NCBI GenBank assembly: GCA_028281285.1
Contig: JANQKF010000020.1
Span: forward strand, 186,001-250,000
DNA from: Cyclobacteriaceae bacterium
Lineage (GTDB): Bacteria > Bacteroidota > Bacteroidia > Cytophagales > Cyclobacteriaceae
DNA length: 64,000 nt
Direction: 5' to 3'
Part shown: in pieces, positions 16,182-24,406 of the stretch
Position numbering within the stretch: position 1 is the first letter of the stretch
Layout: every line of letters begins with the position of its first letter
Program-made: the position numbers and the translations under genes
The notes under the pieces: model-generated
Databases searched by the model: none
What the model was told of the DNA's origin: nothing
What the model saw: only the letters and a program-made list of their open reading frames with translations

Positions 16182-18275
16182 ATGAAACTAAGGTCAATCC
16201 TTGCGACCCTATCTGCGGTCGCCATAATCATCTCAACTAATTCACTAATGGCCCAGGACAAACTAAAGTCGATGCCGGGCTATGATCAATACCGAGCTGT
16301 TGCCCCTCAAATTCGAGGCTCGATAAAATCCGGACAGATTTTTGCCAGTTGGGCGGAAGACGGGAAATCATTTACCTACACCCGAGATGGTCGTCAGTGG
16401 AAGTATGATGTTAAATCAAAAAAATCAACCGATATCGGAGAAGCCGAGCGACCACAAAGAAGAAGGTTCAACCGCCCACCTAGGGGAAGGCAATATCCTT
16501 CGGCAGATTCTCCTGATGGTACAATGAAGGCATTCACTAAGGATCGGAACATGTATATCGGTGACCCTGATGGTAGTAATGCAAGGGCCATAACTACCGA
16601 TGGCAACGAAGACAACCAAGTTAAATATGGTATCGCTACGTGGGTATATGGAGAGGAACTGGGCCAGATCACTGCCATGTGGTGGTCTCCGGATAGTAAG
16701 AAGATTGCCTTCTACAGATTTGAAGAAAAGCATATTGACAGATACTACGTTCTGTTAAATCAGGTAGATATCTATGATTCACTGGAAATCATGTCTTACC
16801 CGAAGGTGGGGGCTCCGAATCTTCCCGTTGATTTGATGGTGTATGATTTGGAAACCAAAAAAATGATTAAGCTGGACACCCGCGATGGTAAGGAATTCGC
16901 TGATGGTGCGGTAGGGACATATCTCTATGGAATGCAGTGGAGCCCTGATGGGTCGGAGTTTCTCTTCCATAGTACCAACCGCAAGCAGGACATTATGGAG
17001 TGGAAGGCTGCAGATCCGAATACCGGAAAGACCAGAGTCATTGTACGAGAAGAGTGGTTGCCGAGCTTTACAAGAAATACTCCGGAACTAAGGTTTCTGG
17101 AAGACGGTCAACGATTTATCTGGGCATCGGAAAGAACAGGTTTTAACAATTATTATCTCTACAGCCTCAAGGATGGTTTGATCACTCCATTAACTCAGCA
17201 TGAATTTGAAGTGGTGCGATCCGTAAAAGTTGATGAGAAGGCAGGTCATTTCTACTATATGGCTCGAAGTGGGGAGAACCATATGAAGATGCAATTGCAT
17301 CGGGTGAAACTTGATGGAACTAAAGACACCAGACTCACCGATCCGGCATATAACCATAGCGTAAGCCTTTCACCCGATGGTAAGTACTTTGTTGATGTAG
17401 CCCAAACGCACGACATCCCTCCATTTACCAACCTTGTGGATCGTAAAGGCAAAGTAGTGGCAGAAATTGCCAAGAGCGATGTGTCTAAATGGGAGCAGCT
17501 GGGGCTGAAGAAAGTTGAGGCGTTTACGTTTACGGCTGCGGATGGAAAAACAGAACTGCACGGCTTGTTGCACTTCCCATCGAATTTCGACCCGAATAAA
17601 AAATATCCATTGTTGTTGGCTAACTATGGTGGACCAGCTACCAATGAATTCAGAGAAACTTTTACGTTCCCCAACCCACTGACTGAGTATGGCTTTCTTG
17701 TAGCGGATATTGATGGTAGAAATGTGAGAGGGCGGGGTAAGCGTTTGCTAGATGAGATTTATGGCAAAATGAGTGTGGTTGAGCAGGACGATTTTGCTGA
17801 AGGGATTAAATCGCTTTATAACAGGCCATACTTTGATAAGGATCGGGTAGGAGTTTATGGAACTTCCTATGGTGGTACCACAGCTGCGGCAAGTATTTTC
17901 AGGCATCCGGATGTTTATCATGCTGCTGTGGTGAATTCTGCTGTTACGGATTGGAGAAATTATGACAATATCTACACAGAGCGGTATATGAACACTATTG
18001 AAAACAATCCTGAGGGATATGAAGGCGCCAATTTGATGAAGTACGCCAAAGACTTTAAAGGGGAGATGATGGTCTACTTTGGAACGGCTGACAATAACGT
18101 GCATCCTTCTAACTCACTGCAGTTGATTCAAGCGTTGCAGAAAGCGGGCAAGAGTATCGAAATACAAATCGGACCAGATCGTGGTCATACAGCAATGAAT
18201 ACTGATCGAATGATGGAATTCTTTATTGATCGTCTGGTGATCAAAAAAGGAATACCAATTACGATGAACAGATAA
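16182..18275 (+). CDS. S9-family dipeptidyl peptidase IV
   Basis: 697 residues. Signal peptide about 1-24 (SLMAQ). The N-terminal eight-bladed propeller contains the Glu-Glu pair E158-E159 in WVYGEELG, which anchors substrate amino termini in DPP IV. The C-terminal alpha/beta-hydrolase domain (about 470-697) carries Ser562 (GTSYGG), Asp637 (TADNNVH) and His669 (RGHTAMN). The enzyme should remove Xaa-Pro/Xaa-Ala dipeptides from oligopeptides in the periplasm or outside. It is single-gene, with an intrinsic terminator directly downstream. Confidence 0.93.
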   Translation: MKLRSILATLSAVAIIISTNSLMAQDKLKSMPGYDQYRAVAPQIRGSIKSGQIFASWAEDGKSFTYTRDGRQWKYDVKSKKSTDIGEAERPQRRRFNRPPRGRQYPSADSPDGTMKAFTKDRNMYIGDPDGSNARAITTDGNEDNQVKYGIATWVYGEELGQITAMWWSPDSKKIAFYRFEEKHIDRYYVLLNQVDIYDSLEIMSYPKVGAPNLPVDLMVYDLETKKMIKLDTRDGKEFADGAVGTYLYGMQWSPDGSEFLFHSTNRKQDIMEWKAADPNTGKTRVIVREEWLPSFTRNTPELRFLEDGQRFIWASERTGFNNYYLYSLKDGLITPLTQHEFEVVRSVKVDEKAGHFYYMARSGENHMKMQLHRVKLDGTKDTRLTDPAYNHSVSLSPDGKYFVDVAQTHDIPPFTNLVDRKGKVVAEIAKSDVSKWEQLGLKKVEAFTFTAADGKTELHGLLHFPSNFDPNKKYPLLLANYGGPATNEFRETFTFPNPLTEYGFLVADIDGRNVRGRGKRLLDEIYGKMSVVEQDDFAEGIKSLYNRPYFDKDRVGVYGTSYGGTTAAASIFRHPDVYHAAVVNSAVTDWRNYDNIYTERYMNTIENNPEGYEGANLMKYAKDFKGEMMVYFGTADNNVHPSNSLQLIQALQKAGKSIEIQIGPDRGHTAMNTDRMMEFFIDRLVIKKGIPITMNR

Positions 18276-18286
18276 TAAAGAGAATG

Positions 18287-18317
18287 AAATCCGACTCGAT
18301 AGAGTCGGATTTGTTTT
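18287..18317 (+). terminator. Intrinsic terminator after the dipeptidyl peptidase gene
   Basis: AAATCCGACTC (18287-18297), loop GATA, GAGTCGGATTT (18302-18312), followed by GTTTTT. An 11-bp perfect stem and a T-tract, 11 nt after the peptidase stop. The convergent lipoprotein gene ends at 18319 and may also use the stem. Confidence 0.85.
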
Positions 18318-18318
18318 T

Positions 18319-19146
18319 CTATCTCAATCGTGTAAGTCGCATAATACCACCTGTATGCACTCCATCGCAGTCTTCTCCGCTGAAGTTAATAACTAAGGTC
18401 AGTTCGTCCTCCAGCTGTCCTTGTCCCGTATAATAACCAGGACAGCCATTCATATAGGTGATTAAATTCTGGTTGTATTCAAAGCCGGATATCTGACCAA
18501 TGTCATTCACTTGGAAGGAGATATCTCCATCTGTCGCAGCACCACAGCAAGCAGTGAAATTACCAGTGTAATAGAAGTCACCGGAGTACTGACCACCAGC
18601 ACCATCAATTGATGCGGTGATTGCAAAATTTGAATAGAAATTATCATCCCAAGTTCCGACATAATCCCCTTTCAGTTCTCCCTGATCGGAGAGCGTAAAT
18701 GGAGCAGAAGGATTTGAGAACTGATTGTCTTCAGTCGAATAAGCCATTAATTGATAGCTTACCCCGTTGGTTATGGCGCTACCACTTGCGGTGGTTTGGA
18801 TGTTACCCAGTGTGCCTTTGACCTCGACCCCGTTCCTGGCCATGGAAGTATAGATCGATGGACCAAATTCATTTATTTGTTCAGTCGTGAGGCTGTTCGC
18901 ACTGCCATTTTCAATGATGAATACCCTTATAGAGGTAGTAGAAACGTTTGCTACCCGCATAGTGATATAGATATCACCTCCGGATAACTCGTTGCCTACA
19001 TCAAAAATCTTCAGAAACGAGAAGTTATCCGAAAAACTGATTCCTCCCGAACTATCACTATCGTCACCACATGAGGCGAGTAACAGGATGAAAATAGTGA
19101 CGAGGACACCTATAATTAGTTTGGCTGTTTTTCTTATAAAATTCAT
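18319..19146 (-). CDS. Lipoprotein of unknown function
   Basis: 275 residues. A lipoprotein signal peptide with lipobox LLASC (Cys about 26) is followed by an Asp/Ser-rich linker (GDDSDSSGG) typical of surface lipoproteins in Bacteroidota. The remainder is Ser/Thr/Gly/Asn-rich and probably beta-structured, with a Cys pair in NFTACCGAATDG and another in YMNGCPGYY. No family is recognised. Its promoter shares a 23-bp palindrome and the ACTATAAAACTA box with the next upstream gene, suggesting co-regulation. Confidence 0.72.
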   Translation of the reverse strand: MNFIRKTAKLIIGVLVTIFILLLASCGDDSDSSGGISFSDNFSFLKIFDVGNELSGGDIYITMRVANVSTTSIRVFIIENGSANSLTTEQINEFGPSIYTSMARNGVEVKGTLGNIQTTASGSAITNGVSYQLMAYSTEDNQFSNPSAPFTLSDQGELKGDYVGTWDDNFYSNFAITASIDGAGGQYSGDFYYTGNFTACCGAATDGDISFQVNDIGQISGFEYNQNLITYMNGCPGYYTGQGQLEDELTLVINFSGEDCDGVHTGGIMRLTRLR

Positions 19147-19152
19147 TGGTCT

Positions 19153-19164
19153 TAGTTTTATAGT
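19153..19164 (-). promoter_or_regulatory. Shared promoter box of the lipoprotein gene
   Basis: Minus-strand ACTATAAAACTA, 7 bp upstream of the ATG at 19146, is identical to the box at 20495-20506 before the next gene. It lies about 45 bp from the centre of the upstream palindrome in both cases. Confidence 0.45.
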
Positions 19165-19195
19165 AAGACCAAATGAAAAATGTTGTATTTCAAAA

Positions 19196-19220
19196 GTCGA
19201 CCTGATTCAGGAATCAGGTC
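19196..19220. promoter_or_regulatory. Palindrome copy 1, operator or terminator
   Basis: GACCTGATTC-AG-GAATCAGGTC (19199-19220) is a perfect 10-bp inverted repeat. The 23 bp from 19196 match 20539-20561 at 22 positions. It lies about 53 bp upstream of the lipoprotein ATG and 59 bp after the stop of the upstream gene. A short T-run follows on the minus strand, so a terminator function is also possible. Confidence 0.55.
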
Positions 19221-19278
19221 AGATTAGGGCCAGACAACTGGATTATCTGGCTTATTTCTGTATAAAAGCAATACCCTC

Positions 19279-20487
19279 TTAGTTAATGGTTCTTACCCTA
19301 ACCGCATTTGGAGTTGAAAGATTTCCAGACCGCGCTTGGATGAAATCACCAATAAAACTACCTGTGGAGCTATACATTCGTACAGAGCTTGTGCCTCCAT
19401 TGCCAATCAAAAAGTTACCATTCGGCAAGAAGTCTATCCCCTCGGGGTTGGACAGACCTGTTGCTACATTTCCTATTAGTCCTCCGCTTGTGTTGAAGCG
19501 TCTGATGGCACCTCCCGACCAATCGTTGACCCATAGATCACCATTTTCACTGAACCAGATATCTGTGGGGCCTTGCAGTCCAGCAGCAATAAAATTACCC
19601 ATATCGTTTCCATCCGGATCAAATTTTCTCACAAAGCCCGCAGCTCCATTATTGAACGAAGAGACATAAAGATTGCCATCCGTATCCCAGTCCAGGCCAA
19701 TGCTTTGATTCACTCCATCAGTTGAGAAGTCGGCTACTTTGGTACCATCAAGTTCATATCGAAGAACTCTACCGTTACCTCTCCATTGTAGCACATAGAG
19801 AAGATTATCCGGGCCTATTTTCATTCTTGTCGGGCCACTTATTCCTGAAGCGAAAAAGTCGATAAACTCTCCTGTGTTCACATTGTGACGATTGATTCGA
19901 CCAGAGTTTAAATTGGAAATCAGAACCACCCCTTGCTCTTCCAGAAAAATGATATCCTGAGGCCAGGACAATTGTTCATTGGTGAAGACTCTGGGGTTTT
20001 GTCCATTTTCATTGAATCGAAGAATTTGATAGGGAGGTCCGGAATTGATTCCTGCATCGCTGACATAGATTTCAGTACGGGGTTGTGAACTGTCCCAAAC
20101 TTCTATATCAAAGGTCGCTGATATGCCTTGAGTCGTGGCAGTAATAGTTGACATTCCCACCGATTGGCCTGTCACAACACCATTTTGATCTACGGTAACA
20201 TTCGTATTATTTGCTGACCATTCCAGGGTAGAGTTGATATTAATTGCCTGATTCGATTGATCAAATCCATTGACCGTTAGGGTTGTGGTCTGGTTTAAAT
20301 CAATTAAATCTCCGTTTGAAGAGGCTATTTCGATTCTCGTTAATGAGGTATCTCCTGATGGATCATCCGAGCCACAACTCATTAGGAGAGGAGCCAAGCC
20401 TATTGTTAAAATGAAAAAGTAGGGTACTAATTCCTGGAATGTTTTTTCCAGTCCATAGCAGGTTGTCTTTAAAAAATTTTGAGCCAT
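19279..20487 (-). CDS. Lipoprotein with Big_2-type Ig domain and NHL/SMP-30-like propeller
   Basis: 402 residues. A long N-region then a lipobox LLMSC (Cys about 38). Residues about 47-130 form a bacterial Ig-like (Big_2) domain: TRIEIASSNGDLIDL then GVVTGQSVGMSTITATT. From about 135 onward there are repeated beta-propeller units of NHL/SMP-30 type: ILRFNENGQNP, RINRHNVNTGEFIDFF, VLRYELDGTKVADFS, FVRKFDPDGNDMGNF, IRRFNTSGGLIGNV, VRMYSSTGSFIGDF. It is probably a surface-exposed binding protein; no catalytic residues are evident. It is downstream of a membrane AraC regulator on the same strand. Confidence 0.8.
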   Translation of the reverse strand: MAQNFLKTTCYGLEKTFQELVPYFFILTIGLAPLLMSCGSDDPSGDTSLTRIEIASSNGDLIDLNQTTTLTVNGFDQSNQAININSTLEWSANNTNVTVDQNGVVTGQSVGMSTITATTQGISATFDIEVWDSSQPRTEIYVSDAGINSGPPYQILRFNENGQNPRVFTNEQLSWPQDIIFLEEQGVVLISNLNSGRINRHNVNTGEFIDFFASGISGPTRMKIGPDNLLYVLQWRGNGRVLRYELDGTKVADFSTDGVNQSIGLDWDTDGNLYVSSFNNGAAGFVRKFDPDGNDMGNFIAAGLQGPTDIWFSENGDLWVNDWSGGAIRRFNTSGGLIGNVATGLSNPEGIDFLPNGNFLIGNGGTSSVRMYSSTGSFIGDFIQARSGNLSTPNAVRVRTIN

Positions 20488-20494
20488 GATTATC

Positions 20495-20506
20495 TAGTTT
20501 TATAGT
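20495..20506 (-). promoter_or_regulatory. Shared promoter box of the propeller lipoprotein gene
   Basis: Minus-strand ACTATAAAACTA, 8 bp upstream of the ATG at 20487 and identical to the box at 19153-19164. Confidence 0.45.
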
Positions 20507-20538
20507 TTATGGCTAAAGAAGTATTGGGCAACTTGTGA

Positions 20539-20561
20539 GTCGACCTGATTCAAGAATCAGG
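20539..20561. promoter_or_regulatory. Palindrome copy 2, operator or terminator
   Basis: CCTGATTC-AA-GAATCAGG (20544-20561) within GTCGACCTGATTCAAGAATC... matches copy 1 at 22 of 23 positions. It lies about 57 bp upstream of the propeller lipoprotein ATG and 13 bp after the AraC stop codon. No T-tract follows on the minus strand, which favours an operator here. Confidence 0.55.
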
Positions 20562-20573
20562 ACTGATTTTATA

Positions 20574-21581
20574 TCAACTCACAGGGATAGCTGCTTTTTT
20601 GAATTGTAGTGGGGATTGACCGGTATGCTTTTTAAATGCAGCGTTAAACGCTGATTTGGAGTTGAAACCACATTCCATAAGGATTTCCAAAACGGTGTGT
20701 TTTTGATATGAATCGCTGATCAGAAGCTTTTTCGCTTCTTCAATCCTATGAGAATTGACGTATTCAGAAAAGCCTTGCCCAAATCCCTGGTTAATAACAT
20801 GAGAGAGTTTTTTGGAATGGATATTAAGACTCTCTGACATAGACTGAAGTGTAAAATTTGGATCCAGAAAAGGTCTGTCGGTCTTCATCATATCGGAAAT
20901 GTCAGATATAATTTTGTCTAGTTCATTTGATTCAACCTTATACCCTGGTTTTTTGCTGCCTATAAGAATAAAGTAGCCGGTGCTGTAGAAGAAGAAAATC
21001 TCGGTGAATACTAGTGTATAATCGATAAGAGCGATATAGCCAGTAGTTAAGGCCATCACATGACTACCGGTCCAACCAAGTAAATAGGCTCCCAGAGAGA
21101 GTATCAAAAGCTTATTTGGCCGAGAATTAAAATAGGCACGTGCGCGATATAGATACCAAATGCATGGGACAAGACTGATGAAGTTAATGTAGAGATATAT
21201 GCTATAAGTGAATCCCAGCCCTTCCCACGTCTGATTAGTAACCAGGTAGTTGTATAAGAAGATCCAAAACCCCCAAAAAAGGACCCCTAGAGCGCCTGGA
21301 ATTATGAAGTGATTTTTCCATTTGCTGATGGGTTCTAATGCCATAAAAAGCATTGGCCCTAAGAATAGATGGAGAAATAAGTCTCCCCTAAATATCCTTA
21401 ACACTGGGTCAGATGTAGGACTCCAGAAGGTAAAGTACCAATAGATGAGGATACCGCTAAAGGTGAAAATGTATGAGCTGATCCATCGATTTCTTTTTGA
21501 CCTGTCTTTCAGAAAGATGAAGAAGGCAAGTACAATGCCCTGGCCACTTATCAATAGGATCAAATTATTAACAAAGTCCAT
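20574..21581 (-). CDS. AraC-family regulator with N-terminal multi-TM domain
   Basis: 335 residues. About residues 1-215 are seven or so hydrophobic helices; the C-terminal 100 residues are an AraC DNA-binding domain (FTLQSMSESLNIHSKKLSHV as first helix-turn-helix region, MECGFNSKSAFNAAFKKHTG as second, ending SPLQFKKA). It is the same architecture as the regulator at 1317-2447. It lies immediately upstream of the propeller lipoprotein, whose promoter holds one of two copies of a palindrome, so it is a natural candidate regulator of both lipoproteins (inference). Confidence 0.85.
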   Translation of the reverse strand: MDFVNNLILLISGQGIVLAFFIFLKDRSKRNRWISSYIFTFSGILIYWYFTFWSPTSDPVLRIFRGDLFLHLFLGPMLFMALEPISKWKNHFIIPGALGVLFWGFWIFLYNYLVTNQTWEGLGFTYSIYLYINFISLVPCIWYLYRARAYFNSRPNKLLILSLGAYLLGWTGSHVMALTTGYIALIDYTLVFTEIFFFYSTGYFILIGSKKPGYKVESNELDKIISDISDMMKTDRPFLDPNFTLQSMSESLNIHSKKLSHVINQGFGQGFSEYVNSHRIEEAKKLLISDSYQKHTVLEILMECGFNSKSAFNAAFKKHTGQSPLQFKKAAIPVS

Positions 21582-21660
21582 CTGAGGAGGGAATTAGTAA
21601 GATTGACTTAGTAATGACAATTTCAAATGGTCTCTCACTTATTTATGTGGTATTAATCTA

Positions 21661-22908
21661 CTACTCTTTCTGCCTGGCGAGTATTCTTCGGACAAAAGGT
21701 CCAATGGTAAGGCCCTGAGCAATGATAGAGAATACAACTATGATGTAAGTAACAGTAATAAATAATTCTCTCTCCATTTCCGGTTTCAAGGAAAGGGCCA
21801 GCGCAATGGAAATACCGCCTCTTATACCACCCCAGGTCATGATCAAATCAGTCTTTGGAAGGAAGTCGAGTTTCTTTTTAAAGAGTTCTATTGGGCCTTT
21901 TAGTGCTATCCAACGAGCCAGTAGAACAAGTGGAATCGATATCAACCCAAAAGTCACATATTCGGCATTGATCTGAACGATTAACAGCTCAAACCCAATA
22001 AGGACAAAAAGTATGGCATTCAACAGAACATCAATCAGTTCCCAGAATTTGTCAACATAATTCTGGGTGGTTTCCGACCAGGCAATCTGTGGTGATTTGT
22101 TACCGATGTAAATACCTGCAACAACTACTGCCAGAGGGCCTGAAAACTTTACATATTGGGCAACAGTATAGATTCCCATAACCAGCGCCAATGTAATCAT
22201 TACCTCCGTTTCGTAGTGGTCTATTGCCTTCATGACCTGGAAACCAATCCATCCCATAACCAGTCCAAGCCCTATACCACCGAATACTTCCTCAAAAAAT
22301 AAAAATCCTACATATTCGGCTTCAACAGAGGCAATTCCCTGTTCAGCTACGGCAAGGATCACTAAGAAAACAACCACACCTACACCATCATTGAATAAAG
22401 ATTCACCAACAATCTTAACTTCAAGTTTTTTGGGAGTTTTGGCGGCCTTGAGAATGCCAAGCACTGCAATTGGGTCGGTTGGGGAGATAAGTGCACCAAA
22501 CAGAAGGCAGTAAATGAAGGCAATATCATGACCCATAGCATGAGCAAGCCAAAACATGAGGCCTGCAATGATAAAAGTGGAAATTACTACACCAAGGGTT
22601 GCGAACATCATTATCGGTGCTCGTTGCTTGTTCAACTCATCGAGTTTAGTGTGCAAAGCCCCTGCGAACAGTAAGAAACTCAGCATAACCTCTAGCAAAA
22701 CCGTCTCGAAGTCAATCGAATCAATAATCAGTTTGGCCTCATCAAGGACCCAATGTTCGAAGTACCCTAGAATAATGATCACCAATGTGAAGCACATGGC
22801 TATAATCATCAAGCCTATAGTAAAGGGCAGCTTGAGGAACTTAGTATTGATGAATGCAAAAATCGCGGAGAGAACCGTGAGGATCGTGATTATAGTAAAA
22901 ATGTCCAT
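21661..22908 (-). CDS. Na+/H+ antiporter, CPA1/NhaP family
   Basis: 415 residues with about twelve TM helices. The family signatures are present: GALISPTDPIAVLGILK about 139-155, GESLFNDGVGVVVF about 167-180 with the Asn-Asp pair of the ion-binding site, and MTWGGIRGGISIALALSL near 359-376. It exchanges Na+ (or K+) for H+ across the inner membrane for pH and salt homeostasis, which fits a marine organism. It lacks a long cytoplasmic C-terminal domain. Monocistronic by position, between the AraC and histidine kinase genes. Confidence 0.9.
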   Translation of the reverse strand: MDIFTIITILTVLSAIFAFINTKFLKLPFTIGLMIIAMCFTLVIIILGYFEHWVLDEAKLIIDSIDFETVLLEVMLSFLLFAGALHTKLDELNKQRAPIMMFATLGVVISTFIIAGLMFWLAHAMGHDIAFIYCLLFGALISPTDPIAVLGILKAAKTPKKLEVKIVGESLFNDGVGVVVFLVILAVAEQGIASVEAEYVGFLFFEEVFGGIGLGLVMGWIGFQVMKAIDHYETEVMITLALVMGIYTVAQYVKFSGPLAVVVAGIYIGNKSPQIAWSETTQNYVDKFWELIDVLLNAILFVLIGFELLIVQINAEYVTFGLISIPLVLLARWIALKGPIELFKKKLDFLPKTDLIMTWGGIRGGISIALALSLKPEMERELFITVTYIIVVFSIIAQGLTIGPFVRRILARQKE

Positions 22909-22965
22909 CGGCCGAAGTCCAGATCGTTTAAATAAGCTCTGAAAATATGGATTGTTGACTGATAT

Positions 22966-24321
22966 TTAAAGTCTAAATATCAAAAAGAAGCTCGTTCCTA
23001 AACCTTCATCCGATCTAACGGTCAAATCTCCACGGTGCTTTTTCATGATTTGCTTTGACAGGCTAAGCCCAATTCCTGAACCCTGTTCCTTTGTTGAAAA
23101 GAAGGGGATGAAAATCTGATCTAACTTATCAGGAGCGATGCCACAACCATTGTCTTTGATTTCAATAATCTTACCTGAGTCATTGTAATAAGTGATCAAT
23201 TGAACCGAAGGATTCTCTACTCCTTCTACTGCATGTCGCGCATTAGTCATTAAGTTGATCAAAACTTGCGCTACCAATTTTTCATCCACGGAAACATCAA
23301 AAGAGTTCTTGTGTACTACTTGCAAATCAATACCCTCGTTTTCGAATTCAGATTTCATTAATTGGGCCATATCATTGGTAAGTGCCTTTACTGACATTTT
23401 TTCGAGCTCGAGCTGCTTAATCTTCGTCAAACGCCTGTAATCGTCCACAAAATGAAGGAGCCCTTCACTTCTTTTCTGGATTGTATTCAATGAGAAACGG
23501 ACATCTTCAATGTCTTCTTCAGTCAATTCACTCAGCGTTTTTGTCTTTTTATTCTCATTCTGAAGAAGCATCAACATGGTTTCGGTCAACGAAGTGATTG
23601 GGGTAACCGAATTCATAATTTCATGGGTCAGAATCCGGATCAGCTTGTGCCAGGCTTCAATCTCTTTTTGCTCAATTTCACTTTTGATATCCTGGAAAGT
23701 GATGATACTATAGCGATAGTTAAGAATTTTGATTTTTGTTAGATGCGCTGACACCTGAAGCACATTTCCTTTGATGTTCAATTCCAGGAGCCTCCTTTCG
23801 TTGTCCTCCATATCGTTGATCTCTTCGGAGAAATGGGGAAGAACCTTTTGGAACTGTTTCCAATAATTGGGCTGGGCAACCTTCAGTACATCCTGGGCAG
23901 ATTGATTGAAGAATTCAATCTCGTAATCTTCCTTTATAGCGATTATACCAACATTGATATGATCGACAATTACCTTAAGAAACTTGAATTGAGCTTCTTT
24001 TTCCACTGATACCTTCTTAAAAGCATCAATGATTTCAACGAACGCATTTTGTAGTTCTTCAAAGGATTTACCTTTCTTCTTCCCCTTGAAGGAAATGCTA
24101 AAATCCGAGTAGCGGATCGCTAAAAGCAACTTGGCTAACTCTCGATTGGTATAGGTGATAAACCGGATTAGCTCTGAAACCTGTATGATAATGATGGCCA
24201 ATAGAATGATCTGATTGAAGAAGAGCTCGGTCTTGGCAAATATGAAGGCCAAAGCGGTGAGTGTTAGCATCAGGAGGATGATGCGAATAATGACCAATAA
24301 AGCGAACCGTTTTGATACCAT
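22966..24321 (-). CDS. NtrB-like sensor histidine kinase with very short extracytoplasmic loop
   Basis: 451 residues. Two adjacent TM helices (about 5-28 and 36-55) are joined by only about 6-8 residues (KTELFFNQ), so there is almost no periplasmic sensor. A coiled linker (60-105) leads to a PAS-like domain (about 110-215), HisKA with phosphorylated His233 (ILTHEIMNSVTPI), and HATPase_c with N-box INLMTNARHA (355-364), DNGCGI (390-395) and GSGIGLS (414-420). It is encoded 85 bp downstream of the sigma-54 regulator at 24407, its presumed partner. The short loop resembles intramembrane-sensing kinases such as BceS that receive signals through an FtsX-type permease; applying this here is inference. 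Confidence 0.9.
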   Translation of the reverse strand: MVSKRFALLVIIRIILLMLTLTALAFIFAKTELFFNQIILLAIIIIQVSELIRFITYTNRELAKLLLAIRYSDFSISFKGKKKGKSFEELQNAFVEIIDAFKKVSVEKEAQFKFLKVIVDHINVGIIAIKEDYEIEFFNQSAQDVLKVAQPNYWKQFQKVLPHFSEEINDMEDNERRLLELNIKGNVLQVSAHLTKIKILNYRYSIITFQDIKSEIEQKEIEAWHKLIRILTHEIMNSVTPITSLTETMLMLLQNENKKTKTLSELTEEDIEDVRFSLNTIQKRSEGLLHFVDDYRRLTKIKQLELEKMSVKALTNDMAQLMKSEFENEGIDLQVVHKNSFDVSVDEKLVAQVLINLMTNARHAVEGVENPSVQLITYYNDSGKIIEIKDNGCGIAPDKLDQIFIPFFSTKEQGSGIGLSLSKQIMKKHRGDLTVRSDEGLGTSFFLIFRL

Positions 24322-24339
24322 TGTTTAGTCCTAAGTTTC

Positions 24340-24357
24340 AAGTTTCAAGCCGTAAGT
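24340..24357. repeat. Small intergenic repeat, copy 2
   Basis: AAGTTTCAAGCCGTAAGT between the kinase and regulator genes matches 15152-15169 at 15 of 18 positions; AAGTTTC is also tandemly doubled just upstream (from 24333). Confidence 0.35.
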
Positions 24358-24406
24358 GTTTTGATTGTGACAGCTCTTGAGGCTTTCTATTAGCTTCTTG
24401 AAGTTT

